Positions 1-7,837 of a stretch of 40,000 bases of DNA are shown here, piece by piece. Positions within the stretch are counted from its first letter, which is position 1, and every line of letters begins with the position of its first letter. This stretch comes from Nannocystis pusilla (lineage in GTDB: Bacteria; Myxococcota_A; Polyangia; Nannocystales; Nannocystaceae), in NCBI RefSeq assembly GCF_026626665.1, contig NZ_JAPNKE010000002.1, forward strand, positions 1 to 40,000, in the 5' to 3' direction. A model generated the notes under the pieces. The model was not told where the DNA came from and made no database searches. It saw nothing but the letters and a program-made list of their open reading frames with translations. A program made the translations under genes and the position numbers.

Positions 1-459
1 CTTGCCGCCGGCGACGCTCAGGCGGTCGTCGAGCTTGGCGACGCCGGCCGTCTGTAGCGCCAGCTCGACGATCAGGCGCCGCGTCTGCGGGTCGTAGACG
101 AGGCCGGTCAAGGTGACGTTGCCGCGCTCGACGGCGACCTCGACCTCGCTGGCGTCGATGTCGGGGTGCCAGGTGAGGGCCTCGTTGATGTCCTCGGCGA
201 TCCGCTCGTCCGATCGGCGATAGCTGCGCGGGCCGCAGCCCACGTAGCGGCCTCGGCCGGACTCCGACGCGGCGAGCGCCTCGCCCTCGCGGGCGCGCGG
301 CGCGGAGGGCCACGGCTGCGGCTCCCGGTCCGGCCAGGTCACCTCGCCGTAGAGGCCGCGCGAGCGGAAGCCGGGGTCGATGAACTCCTCGAACGGGGCC
401 TCCGCGTCGGTGTTGCTGCGGGTGTCCTCGCGGTCCTTGGTGTGGTGCTTCGCACTCAT
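1..459 (-). CDS. BON-domain protein (partial, 3' end outside window)
   Basis: The reading frame is open to the left edge, so only the N-terminal 153 residues are present. An acidic, Pro/Gly-rich N-terminus is followed from about residue 75 by a BON-type domain: a helix with ERIAEDINEALTWHPDIDAS, then beta strands with VTLTGLVYD, then RRLIVELALQTAGV and DDRLSV. BON domains are found in envelope, stress and phospholipid-contact proteins, but no enzymatic role can be read here. The start at 459 is supported by a strong GGAGGAA ribosome binding site. A paralogue at 24081-24929 shares the N-terminal style, the BON domain and almost the same ribosome binding site. The exact function is unknown. Confidence 0.7.
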   Translation of the reverse strand, partial: MSAKHHTKDREDTRSNTDAEAPFEEFIDPGFRSRGLYGEVTWPDREPQPWPSAPRAREGEALAASESGRGRYVGCGPRSYRRSDERIAEDINEALTWHPDIDASEVEVAVERGNVTLTGLVYDPQTRRLIVELALQTAGVAKLDDRLSVAGGK

Positions 460-594
460 GGCTGTTCCTCCGCGAATTGACACCGTAGGGAAACACCACT
501 GAGCGACCACTGTACATGGTTCAATGTCGCGTTCAGGCAATGTGAGCACGGCAGAGGCCGGCTGTGGCGGCCGGGCGCGGGGTGGGCGCCTGAG

Positions 595-1587
595 TCACGC
601 GCCGGGTCGCACGGCCGCGTGCAGGGCGGGGAAGACGCGGGCGACCTTGGCCAGCAGATATTCGCCGTAGGTGCCGCGGAAGGCGTGGACGCTGGCGCGA
701 TCCCAGCGCTCGGCGGCGTCGTCGGAGATGTCGGCGGCGCGGCGCGGCAGCGGCACGATCTCGGCGTCCCACGCGGGGTCGAAGAAGAACGGGAACGACA
801 GGCGATCGCTACGGGTCGAGCTGCGCACGCGGTGGGGTGTCGAGCGGTACCAGCCGCCGGTGAGGCGGTCGAGCATGTCGCCGATGTTGCACACGAGGGC
901 CCCGGGCCGCGGCGGGGCGTCGATCCAGCCGCGCGGGGTCTTGACCTGCAGGCCGCCGACGTCGTCCTGCACGAGCAGCGTGAGCAGGCCGTAGTCGGTG
1001 TGTTCGCCGACGCCCCAGCCCGTCTGCGGGGTCGCCGGGTAGTGGAAGATCCGGAACAGCTGCGTCGCGTCGCCCGTGTAGTGGCTGCGGAAATAGTCGG
1101 GCGCGAGGTCGAGGCTGCGGGCGACGCCCGTGAGCAGCAGCTGGGCGGCGTCGGCGAGCTGCGCCATGACCGCGAGCACGGTCGGGCGCAGCTCCGGCAG
1201 CCACGCCGGCCACAGGTTGGCGCCGTGCAGGGGGGTGCCGGCGCGCACGCGCGGGTGGTCGGCGGGCAATTCTGTCCCGAAGTACAGGCCCTCCTTGAGG
1301 TCGGGCTGGCCCGAGGTGAGCTCGCCGCCGAGCGGGAACCACCCGCGCCAGGCGCGGCCGCCGTGGTGCATCGCCAGGGCCTGCTTGTCGGCCTCGGGGG
1401 CGGCGAAGAACCGGCGGCTCAGGGCCTCGAGCCGGGCCTGCAGCGCGGGGTCGAGGCCGTGGCCGACGAGGTAGAAGAAGCCGCTGTCGCGGCAGGCCGC
1501 GGCGATGGCCCGCGCGAGGGCGTCGCAGGCGGACGAGTCGGCGCCCTGGCGAAGCGGGGTGAGGTCGAGGACCGGGAGCGCGGACAC
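595..1587 (-). CDS. 2-oxoglutarate/Fe(II)-dependent oxygenase, isopenicillin-N-synthase-like
   Basis: This is a cytosolic non-haem iron oxygenase of 330 residues, the usual length for the isopenicillin N synthase/DIOX superfamily. The N-terminal DIOX_N part carries GFFYLVGHG (about residues 36-44). The C-terminal jelly roll contains the metal ligands H196 and D198 (GEHTDYG) and H252 (TPHRV), and the 2-oxoglutarate-binding R262-x-S264 (RLS). All catalytic residues are therefore present. The start is a GTG at 1587 without a clear ribosome binding site. The neighbours give no pathway context and the substrate cannot be inferred. Family members act on ethylene precursors, gibberellins, flavonoids, peptides and small acids. 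There is no indication that this one makes penicillin, because no NRPS lies nearby. Confidence 0.85.
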   Translation of the reverse strand: MSALPVLDLTPLRQGADSSACDALARAIAAACRDSGFFYLVGHGLDPALQARLEALSRRFFAAPEADKQALAMHHGGRAWRGWFPLGGELTSGQPDLKEGLYFGTELPADHPRVRAGTPLHGANLWPAWLPELRPTVLAVMAQLADAAQLLLTGVARSLDLAPDYFRSHYTGDATQLFRIFHYPATPQTGWGVGEHTDYGLLTLLVQDDVGGLQVKTPRGWIDAPPRPGALVCNIGDMLDRLTGGWYRSTPHRVRSSTRSDRLSFPFFFDPAWDAEIVPLPRRAADISDDAAERWDRASVHAFRGTYGEYLLAKVARVFPALHAAVRPGA

Positions 1588-1626
1588 CGGCGGATGCTAA
1601 CAGCTCGGCGAGGCGGGCGCGACGCT

Positions 1627-1915
1627 GCCTGGCGGAAAGGACAGGTGCGGTATGGGACGGCCGGACGGCGGGGGGTTCAAGGCGACGAGCCATCGACCGG
1701 TGAGGGGAGGCGCGGCCATGGCGGGGAGGCCAGGTGCCGTCATCGCCAGTCGCCGAGATGCTCAGGGAAGGGTCCGCTTGTCGGGTCGGCCGATGCGGAG
1801 AGCGCAACTCGGCGGGAAGGACAACGACTGGCCGCGTCCGTCGCCGAGGTGCTCCGAGGAGGGCCGTTCGCCGGTCGAACGCTGCGGGATACGGCACCTG
1901 GCGGAAAGGTCAGGT
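1627..1915. repeat. Four diverged dyad repeats spaced about 90 bp
   Basis: Four copies of a 20-bp element lie between the oxygenase and the small gene at 1952. They have the form CCTGG, then GCGGRAAGG, then (A/T/C)CAGGT, and begin near 1627, 1716, 1807 and 1896. The third copy is degenerate. The two half-sites in each copy are exactly 14 bp apart, the spacing of the dispersed dyad family seen throughout the window. A second block (GTCGCCGAG-R-TGCTC) repeats at about 1749 and 1840, so the whole 89-91 bp unit looks like an old tandem duplication. I see no credible gene in 1588-1951. Confidence 0.6.
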
Positions 1916-1951
1916 GCCATCCGCGCTCGGCGCGGCGCTCGGGCGCGACGA

Positions 1952-2356
1952 TCACGCTCGGCGGATGCGGAACTTCATCTTCAGCGCGACCGGCGGCGTG
2001 AGGCCGCCGAAGCCCCACGACCACTCCTGATTGACGGTGCCGGGCGCGGTGAAGGTGAGGGTCGTGACGGGGCCGCTCTGATTCCAGCTCATCACGCCGC
2101 CGTGGGACGACGGCAGCTCCTGCGGGTCGCTGCGGGCCTCGTCCAGGTAGTAGTCCTCGTTCTGCGGCGATAGCGTGATCGTGACCGGACCGGTGCTGTC
2201 GATCTCGACGAACACCTCGGTGATGATCTCGGTCGAGACGAGGAAAGGATAGCCGCTGTTGTTGAAGTAGAGGGCGAGGGTGCTGCCGGTGGTGGACGGC
2301 GGCTGGTTGGTGAGGTTCGCGCCCGAGGCGTCCTTCAAGGTCCATGTGACTGCCAT
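1952..2356 (-). CDS. Small beta-rich protein of unknown function
   Basis: The 134-residue product starts [12 protein letters not shown]. The ATG at 2356 is preferred over upstream codons because AGGAG lies about 10 nt before it. The sequence alternates short polar and hydrophobic stretches typical of a beta sandwich ([44 protein letters not shown]). There is no signal peptide, cysteine or membrane segment. Composition and GC are less extreme than in neighbouring genes. I do not recognise the family. It could be a small secreted-effector-like or lectin-like fold, but nothing in the sequence proves this. It is divergently oriented from the protease gene at 2544, with 187 bp between their starts. 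Confidence 0.6.
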   Translation of the reverse strand: MAVTWTLKDASGANLTNQPPSTTGSTLALYFNNSGYPFLVSTEIITEVFVEIDSTGPVTITLSPQNEDYYLDEARSDPQELPSSHGGVMSWNQSGPVTTLTFTAPGTVNQEWSWGFGGLTPPVALKMKFRIRRA

Positions 2357-2543
2357 GACGATGCAACTCCTGTCGCGCGTCGGCCCGGCGGACATCGCCG
2401 ACCCCGTCGCGTCGCACACCCGGTAGTGTCCAGGACCGGCCGAACCGGTCACCCCGTTGCGAGAATGATCGATCGAGCCGTGTAGATGCACGGAAGAGGG
2501 AGCCCGTGCCACTATCGTCCGGCGGCGCGAGGCCGAGGGAGCG

Positions 2544-3398
2544 ATGCAAACGATGACGTCTCAGGACACCCTGGAGAGCCACGAAGTCGGATTGTCGACG
2601 GCGGCGCCGGCGCAGACCGTCGAATTGTCGGGGCTGGAGCTCGTGAGCCAATGGTTTCCCTGCCCGCTCACGGTCCGCGCCGGGACCTTCTCGCTGCCGC
2701 CGGAGCCGGCATGGCAGGACGTGGTCCGCGCGGCCAGGCCTCAATTGGAGGCGATGCTGAGGGCCGTCGGGCGGCTGGAGTGCCCCGAGCTCGGTCCGCT
2801 GATGCAGTGCGGCACGGCCTGGTTGGTCAGCGCCGACGTCGCGGTCACCAATCGACACAACATTTTATTCCTCCTCGACGACCTGCAGCGTGGGACCCGG
2901 ACTCTCCGCCTCGACCTCTCCGCCGAGGCGGACGCGCCTGCGGCCGAGCATTGCGCGGTCCGCCGGGTGCTGTACGTCGACCCGATCCACGACCTCGCGT
3001 TCGTGCAGGTCGACCCGCCGCGGACGTCGCACGCCGGCCTCGGCGTCGTCGGCTCGATCTTCGCCGCCCACCCGGTGGCGGTGATCGGCTTCCCGGCGCA
3101 CGCCGAGGGCGGGTACCCCGAGGCCGAGTACAAGCATTGCTTCGGCGACGGCTGGTTCGACCGCGACGGCCGCGGCTTCAAGCGGATCTCGCTCGGTCGC
3201 CTGGTGTCGACGTCGGTCGCGCTGCTCGAGCACGACTGCACCACGCTCGGGGGCAGCTCGGGCGGGGTGATCGTCGACCTCGTCCGCGGCGCGGTGATCG
3301 GCCTCAACTACGGCGAATCACGCGATCGCCGCCTCAACCTCGGGGTGCCGGGATGGGTGGTGCGCGAGCGGCTCGCGCAGCTCGAGCGCCTGCGCTGA
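2544..3398 (+). CDS. Trypsin-like serine protease (S1 fold)
   Basis: The product has 284 residues. After about 85 residues of unassigned N-terminus comes a chymotrypsin-fold domain with a complete triad: H105 in VAVTNRHN, D150 in DPIHDLAFV and S239 in the GSSGG nucleophile loop. No signal peptide is visible, so it is probably cytoplasmic, like the trypsin-like modules that myxobacteria use in signalling or conflict systems. It starts at ATG 2544, with GGGAG immediately upstream; a second ATG at 2553 has better ribosome binding site spacing and may be the true start. It converges with the frame-broken TPR kinase, with two bases between the stops. Its tail (VPGWVVRERL) is shared with the dead paralogue at 6919-7681, which places both in one family. 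Confidence 0.8.
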   Translation: MQTMTSQDTLESHEVGLSTAAPAQTVELSGLELVSQWFPCPLTVRAGTFSLPPEPAWQDVVRAARPQLEAMLRAVGRLECPELGPLMQCGTAWLVSADVAVTNRHNILFLLDDLQRGTRTLRLDLSAEADAPAAEHCAVRRVLYVDPIHDLAFVQVDPPRTSHAGLGVVGSIFAAHPVAVIGFPAHAEGGYPEAEYKHCFGDGWFDRDGRGFKRISLGRLVSTSVALLEHDCTTLGGSSGGVIVDLVRGAVIGLNYGESRDRRLNLGVPGWVVRERLAQLERLR

Positions 3399-3400
3399 GG

Positions 3401-6211
3401 TCACTCCGCCGACTGGAGTTCGTCGGCGCGGCGGCGGAGCTCGCGGACTCGTCGGGGCTCTCGTCGGAGCGCCGTGAGGGCGTCGGCCACGTCGCGCATG
3501 GTGGCGCCCAGGTTCTCGGACACGCCGCCGCGTTCGTGCGGAGACTGTTCGAGAACTTCAGCGCTTGCTCGAGGAACGGGAGCGCGAGGTCCGGTTTGCC
3601 GTCCCGCAGGTGCGCCAGTCCGATCCCCCGCAGGGGAATGGCCTGCAGCGCCGGTTCGGGCGGCGTCTCGGTGCGGTAGAGCCTCATGAGACGCGTGAAA
3701 TATTCCAGCGCCTCGGAGCATCGGTCGAGCAGGCAGAGTGTTTCGCCGATGTTGGTAAGGAGGCCGGGAACGTCGAAGCCCTTGCGCGTCGGGTCGGCGT
3801 CGTAGATGTCGAGCAACTCCTGGTCGATCGCCAGGAGGCGATCGTGGCGGCCTTCCAGCCGGTAGGCTTCCGAGAGCTGCCAGAGGGCCACGACGCGCTC
3901 GCTGTGGGCCCGCGGGACCAGAGTCGTGTAAACTGCGAGTGCTCGCTCCGCCCACGCCGTGGCCGACGGGGAGCGCCTCCTCGTTGAAATCCAGGTTTGC
4001 CAGCGCCAGCTCTGCCTTGGCGACCAGGAGATGGACCTCGCCGTAGGTCCGCATCAAAGCGGCGCGGGCGTGCTCGAAGTGCTTGCGGGCTGCGTCGAGT
4101 TGCTCGAGATCGAGGAGGTCGATGCCGAGGTTCAGCTCGACACGCGCAGTATAAGGGTGCTCGGAGCCGAACTCCTGCTTCAGTTCGTCGAATAGCTGCA
4201 TGTGCTGGGTCCGGGCTTCGTCGGATTTCCCGGCGTCTCCGAGGGCCGCGGCGAGCGATAGGCGAGCTTCGACGACGTCGGGGTGGCCGGCGGTGTGATA
4301 CGATTGCAAGGATTCCAGCGAGGAACGGCGCAGCACGACCGCCTCGGCGGCCCGATTCTCGGCGATCAGGATGTCGCTCTCGACGTCCCTGAGCGCCGTG
4401 TCTGCTTCCTGCGAATCCAAGGGGCGGCTGGACCGCGCGTGGGCGAGATCCCTGCGGGCCTCGGCGGGCGCGTCGAACAGGACGACGTGGACGTACGCGA
4501 GCTCGTTCCAGATCTTCCACTGCAGCGCCGTATGATTGGCGGTGTTCGCTCGATCGTAGGCCTGATTCAGGAGATCCTCCGCGCCGGGCCCGTCACTCAG
4601 CAAGCGGCCCCTGGCCTGACCGAGCAGCAGGAGCGCCTCGGCCTCGCCGGCCACGTCGGCGGTGCTGCGGATCTCCGCCAGCGCGGTGTCGAGGAAGGCG
4701 ACGGCGTCGCGACCTTCGTGCGTGATCGTGAGGAGCTTGCCGCGATCGAGCAGATCGCGGACTCGCGGGTTGATAGGCCCGACGGAGCTGCTCACGTTCT
4801 GCATGTCCGATGTCACGCGACAGGGCTCGGGAGGCGACAGGCCGGCCACTGCCTTGTCGGCGCTGGCGACGAGGGCCCGATCGGCGGCGGCGAAATCGGC
4901 GAGCAGGGTGGAGAAGGCGTCGTGCTGGCGGCTGAGGCAGGCGGCGCCCTGCGCGAAGCGCCGCTCCAATGGTTGCGCCGCGGTTTGCCTCGCCTCACAG
5001 TTGCTCACCGCGACCTCGGCCCAGTCTCTGGCATATGCGTCGAGCATGCTGCTCACGCGCTGCCACGACTTCTCAGCGTAGGGCAAGCCGGTGGTCGTGA
5101 ACGCTTCGTGCAGCGTCGCCTTGCGGTCCTCGTTCCAGAGTTCGGCGAGGCTGATCTCGTCCTGCGAGCACTGTGATTTCGCCTTCTCGCTAGCGAAGAT
5201 CGTCGCCCCGAGGGCGGTCGAGCCTGCCAGGGCCACGACCAGGCCGGCCGCGAGGGCGCGGCGTTTGCGGCGTTTGGGGGTCTCGACCAGCACGTCGATG
5301 AGGGCGGCCATCGACGGGAAGCGGTCGGCGGGGTCGAGGGAGAGGGCGCGGGTGAGGGCCTGGCGCAGCCATTGCGGGGCGGGGGGTCGGTCGGCAGCGT
5401 CAGGGCGCCTGTCCGATCGGCCAGGCGCTCGATCGCGGGGGCGGGGGCGGCGGAACACCGCCTCGGTCAGGGCGACGGCGAACGAGTATTGATCGCTGCG
5501 GGCGTCGCAGTCGCGGCCGCGGACCTGCTCGGGCGACATGTACGTCGGCGTGCCGGCGTGCTTGCTGGTATGGCCGGCGGCGGCGGAGCCGGGGGCGCTC
5601 GGGCTCGGTCTCCTGCTCGCTCTGGCCGGCGACGGCGAGGCCGAAGTCGGCGATCCGGACCCGGCCGTCCTCGCCGACCATGGCGTTGGCCAGCTTGAAG
5701 TCGCGGTGGACGATCCCCTTGATGGGCCGCCGACAGGCCGCGGGCCGCCTCGACGAATCGCTCGAGGATCGTTGCCAGCGGGCGGGGCTCGCGGTCCAAC
5801 CATTCGCGCAGGTTGCAGCCCTTGACCAGCTTCATGACGATGAACAGCGCGCCGTCGGATTCGCTGACCTCGTGGATCTGCACCACGTTGGGGTGGGACA
5901 GCTTGGCCTGCATCTGCGCCTCTCGCAAAAAGGCGCGCGCGGTCCTTGGCGCCCTCGCGCAGGCGGTCGTCGCGGATGACCTTGATCGCCACCTGGCGGC
6001 CGAGTTGCGGGTCCTCGGCCGCGTAGACCACGCCCATGCCGCCCCGGCCCAGGGTCTGCACCACCCGGAAGCGGCCGAGCTGGACCGGCGGATAGGCCTC
6101 GTCGAACAGCTTCGATTTGAGGCTGCGATACATCGCCTCGTCCGCGAGGTCGCGCTTGTCGGACCCGAGCTGCTCGAGGTCGGGCCAGGTGTGCTCCTGC
6201 TGCGGGTCCAT
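3401..6211 (-). pseudogene. Membrane-anchored Ser/Thr protein kinase with TPR tail, seven frame breaks
   Basis: Once frames are joined the gene is a complete Hanks-type kinase. It has a Gly loop (LGRGGMGVVYAA), VAIK lysine, [34 protein letters not shown] and DARSDQYSF, then one membrane segment (LAAGLVVALAGSTALGA), an extracytoplasmic part with Cys residues, and TPR helices. Frame breaks lie near 5935 (T run), 5735, 5590 (C run), 5435, 5375 (C run), 3965 (C run) and 3530. Each correction restores a conserved motif. Either this is a pseudogene, or the read accuracy is poor here; the density exceeds that of the sister kinases at 7838-10773 and 37801-39946. The start ATG at 6211 diverges from the sigma factor gene at 6290 (78 bp gap), suggesting shared control. 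Substrates are unknown. Confidence 0.75.
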
Positions 6212-6289
6212 GGCCGGGGTAGTGTCTCCGAGGGCCGGGTCCGTCAGCCAGCGGGTTTCGCGGCCCGGGCTCCGTGGTAAGGTGGCGCC

Positions 6290-6907
6290 ATGAAGAGCGA
6301 CGAGGAGCTCCTCACCGCCTGGCGGGCCGGCGATCGCCAGGCGGGCAGCGTCTTGTTCGACCGCTATTTCGACGCCGTGCGCAGGTTCTTCCGCAACAAG
6401 GTAGAGCACCAGGCCGAGGACCTCGTGCAGCGCACCTTCACCGGCTGCGTCGAGGGCCGCGACCGGTTCCGCGGGGACGCCTCGTTCCGCACGTACCTGT
6501 TCGCCATCGCCCACAACATCCTACGCGACCATCTGCGGCGGAACCGGCGGCCGCTGGAGGAGCTCGACCTCGAGAAGATGTCGCTCGTCGACCTCGGCGC
6601 GAGCCCGACGTCGCTGCTGGCGGCGCACGCGGAGCAGCGGCTGCTGCTGCACGGTTTGCGCAAGATCCCGGTCGCGTCGCAGGTGATCCTCGAGCTGTAT
6701 TATTGGGAGCGCATGACCGGGCCCGAGCTCGGGGAGTTCCTCGGGGTGCCGGAGGACACGGCCCGCAGCCGCCTGCGTCGGGCCAAGCAACAGCTCGAGG
6801 CGGCGATTCGCGGGCTCGAGGCGAGCGCGTCGGAGATGGAGAGCACGATCTCCGGGCTCGAGCAATGGGCGGCCGGGCTGCGGGCGCAGCTCGGGGCGTC
6901 GCGTTGA
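6290..6907 (+). CDS. ECF RNA polymerase sigma factor
   Basis: The 205-residue product has sigma region 2 (FDAVRRFFRNKVEHQAEDLVQ, with FRGDASFRTYLFAIAHN as the DNA-melting helix) and region 4 (ILELYYWERMTGPELGEFL, with a helix-turn-helix ending RSRLRRAKQQL). It would direct RNA polymerase to an alternative promoter set. No anti-sigma gene is adjacent. It is divergent from the TPR kinase, a pairing typical of Nannocystaceae, so phosphorylation-dependent control is plausible but inferred. It shares an N-terminal pattern (SDEELL-x-AWRAGDR) with the sigma factor at 27518-28147, so they are paralogues. The extra 40-residue C-terminal tail after region 4 is predicted helical and of unknown use. Confidence 0.88.
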   Translation: MKSDEELLTAWRAGDRQAGSVLFDRYFDAVRRFFRNKVEHQAEDLVQRTFTGCVEGRDRFRGDASFRTYLFAIAHNILRDHLRRNRRPLEELDLEKMSLVDLGASPTSLLAAHAEQRLLLHGLRKIPVASQVILELYYWERMTGPELGEFLGVPEDTARSRLRRAKQQLEAAIRGLEASASEMESTISGLEQWAAGLRAQLGASR

Positions 6908-6918
6908 GGCGGGGCGCG

Positions 6919-7681
6919 TCATCGCGACAGTCGCTCGATTCGCTCGCGCACGAGCCAGCCGGGCACCGATTCGTGGCCGCCGAGGGTGAGGCCGATCGCC
7001 TGCCCGGACGCGAGGTCGAGGAGGACGCCGCCGGGCCGACCGGCGCAGTCGTGGCGCAGCAGCGCGGACGAGACCTCCTGGACCCGGCCCGGGACCAGGC
7101 GCAGGTCGCCGGGCTCGGCCCCGGGCGGCTCGCTGCGGTCGATGGCGGCCAGCTTCGTGGCCGTGGGCGACGCCGGAGGCGAGGGCGATGAAGCTCGCTT
7201 GCGGGGCCACGCGCAGCAGCGCGAGGTCGCAGTCGGGCGCGAGGTAGAGGACCTCGCGGACCGCGACCGGGCCGCCGCCGAGGTCGAGCTGCAGGGCCCG
7301 CTCGCCGCGGGTCAGCGGCGCGAGGCAGGACAGCAGCGGCTTGCGCGTCGTCACCGCGAGGTCGGGGCGCACGAGCCAGGCGGTGGCGAGGAAAGTGGCG
7401 CTGCCGGAGTCGATGGCGTCGAGGCGGCCGACGCAGGCGCTCGCGGTGGCGAGGGCCCGCTCGAGCGCGGGGTCCCGCGGGCGGCCGGGCGCGGGCACGG
7501 GCACGGACACGGCGGCCGCGGGCGGGGACCACAGGTGCCGCAGGCGGGTCGCCACGGCGTCGCCGCTCGCGTCGGCCAGCAGCGCGGCGAGGCCGGCCAG
7601 CGCGATCTCGTCGCTCTCGGCCGCCGCCCAGGCGGCGAACCGCGCCCGCACCGCGCCCTCGTGCTGGTCGGACTGGGCCAT
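6919..7681 (-). CDS. Catalytically dead trypsin-like protein, one frame break
   Basis: Read from ATG 7681, the frame covers an Ala-rich helical N-terminus (about 50 residues) and the first half of a trypsin-like fold (GSATFLATAWLV, VTTRK, PDCDLALLRV). A single-base break near 7150 moves it to a second frame that ends LRHDCAGRPGGVLLDL and VPGWLVRERIERLSR at TGA 6919. The alignment to the protease at 2544-3398 is clear. However, the catalytic His is Lys (VTTRK versus VTNRH) and the GSSGG loop is shortened to GRPGG, so two triad residues are gone and only the Asp remains. It may be a pseudoprotease that binds a partner, or a decaying copy. It ends 11 bp from the sigma factor stop and lies 156 bp downstream of kinase 7838-10773. 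Confidence 0.65.
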
Positions 7682-7837
7682 CGTCTCGATAGTAACCAGG
7701 GGCGGCGTATCCGTCACCGCGATCGGAATAGCGCGATTGCCGCGAATGTCGGGGCCGGATCGCGCGGCTGCAAGGATTGCCGGCAATGGTGGCAGAGCCT
7801 GCGCGGCGCTATCAATATATGCAGTCGATGTCGGGAA

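Noticed and set aside
595..1587. Isopenicillin N synthase proper, antibiotic cluster
   Set aside because: Only the superfamily motifs are visible; no peptide synthetase or beta-lactam genes are nearby.
619..2001. 460-codon plus-strand open frame over the oxygenase gene
   Set aside because: Opposite-strand shadow; the minus-strand frame has all catalytic motifs.
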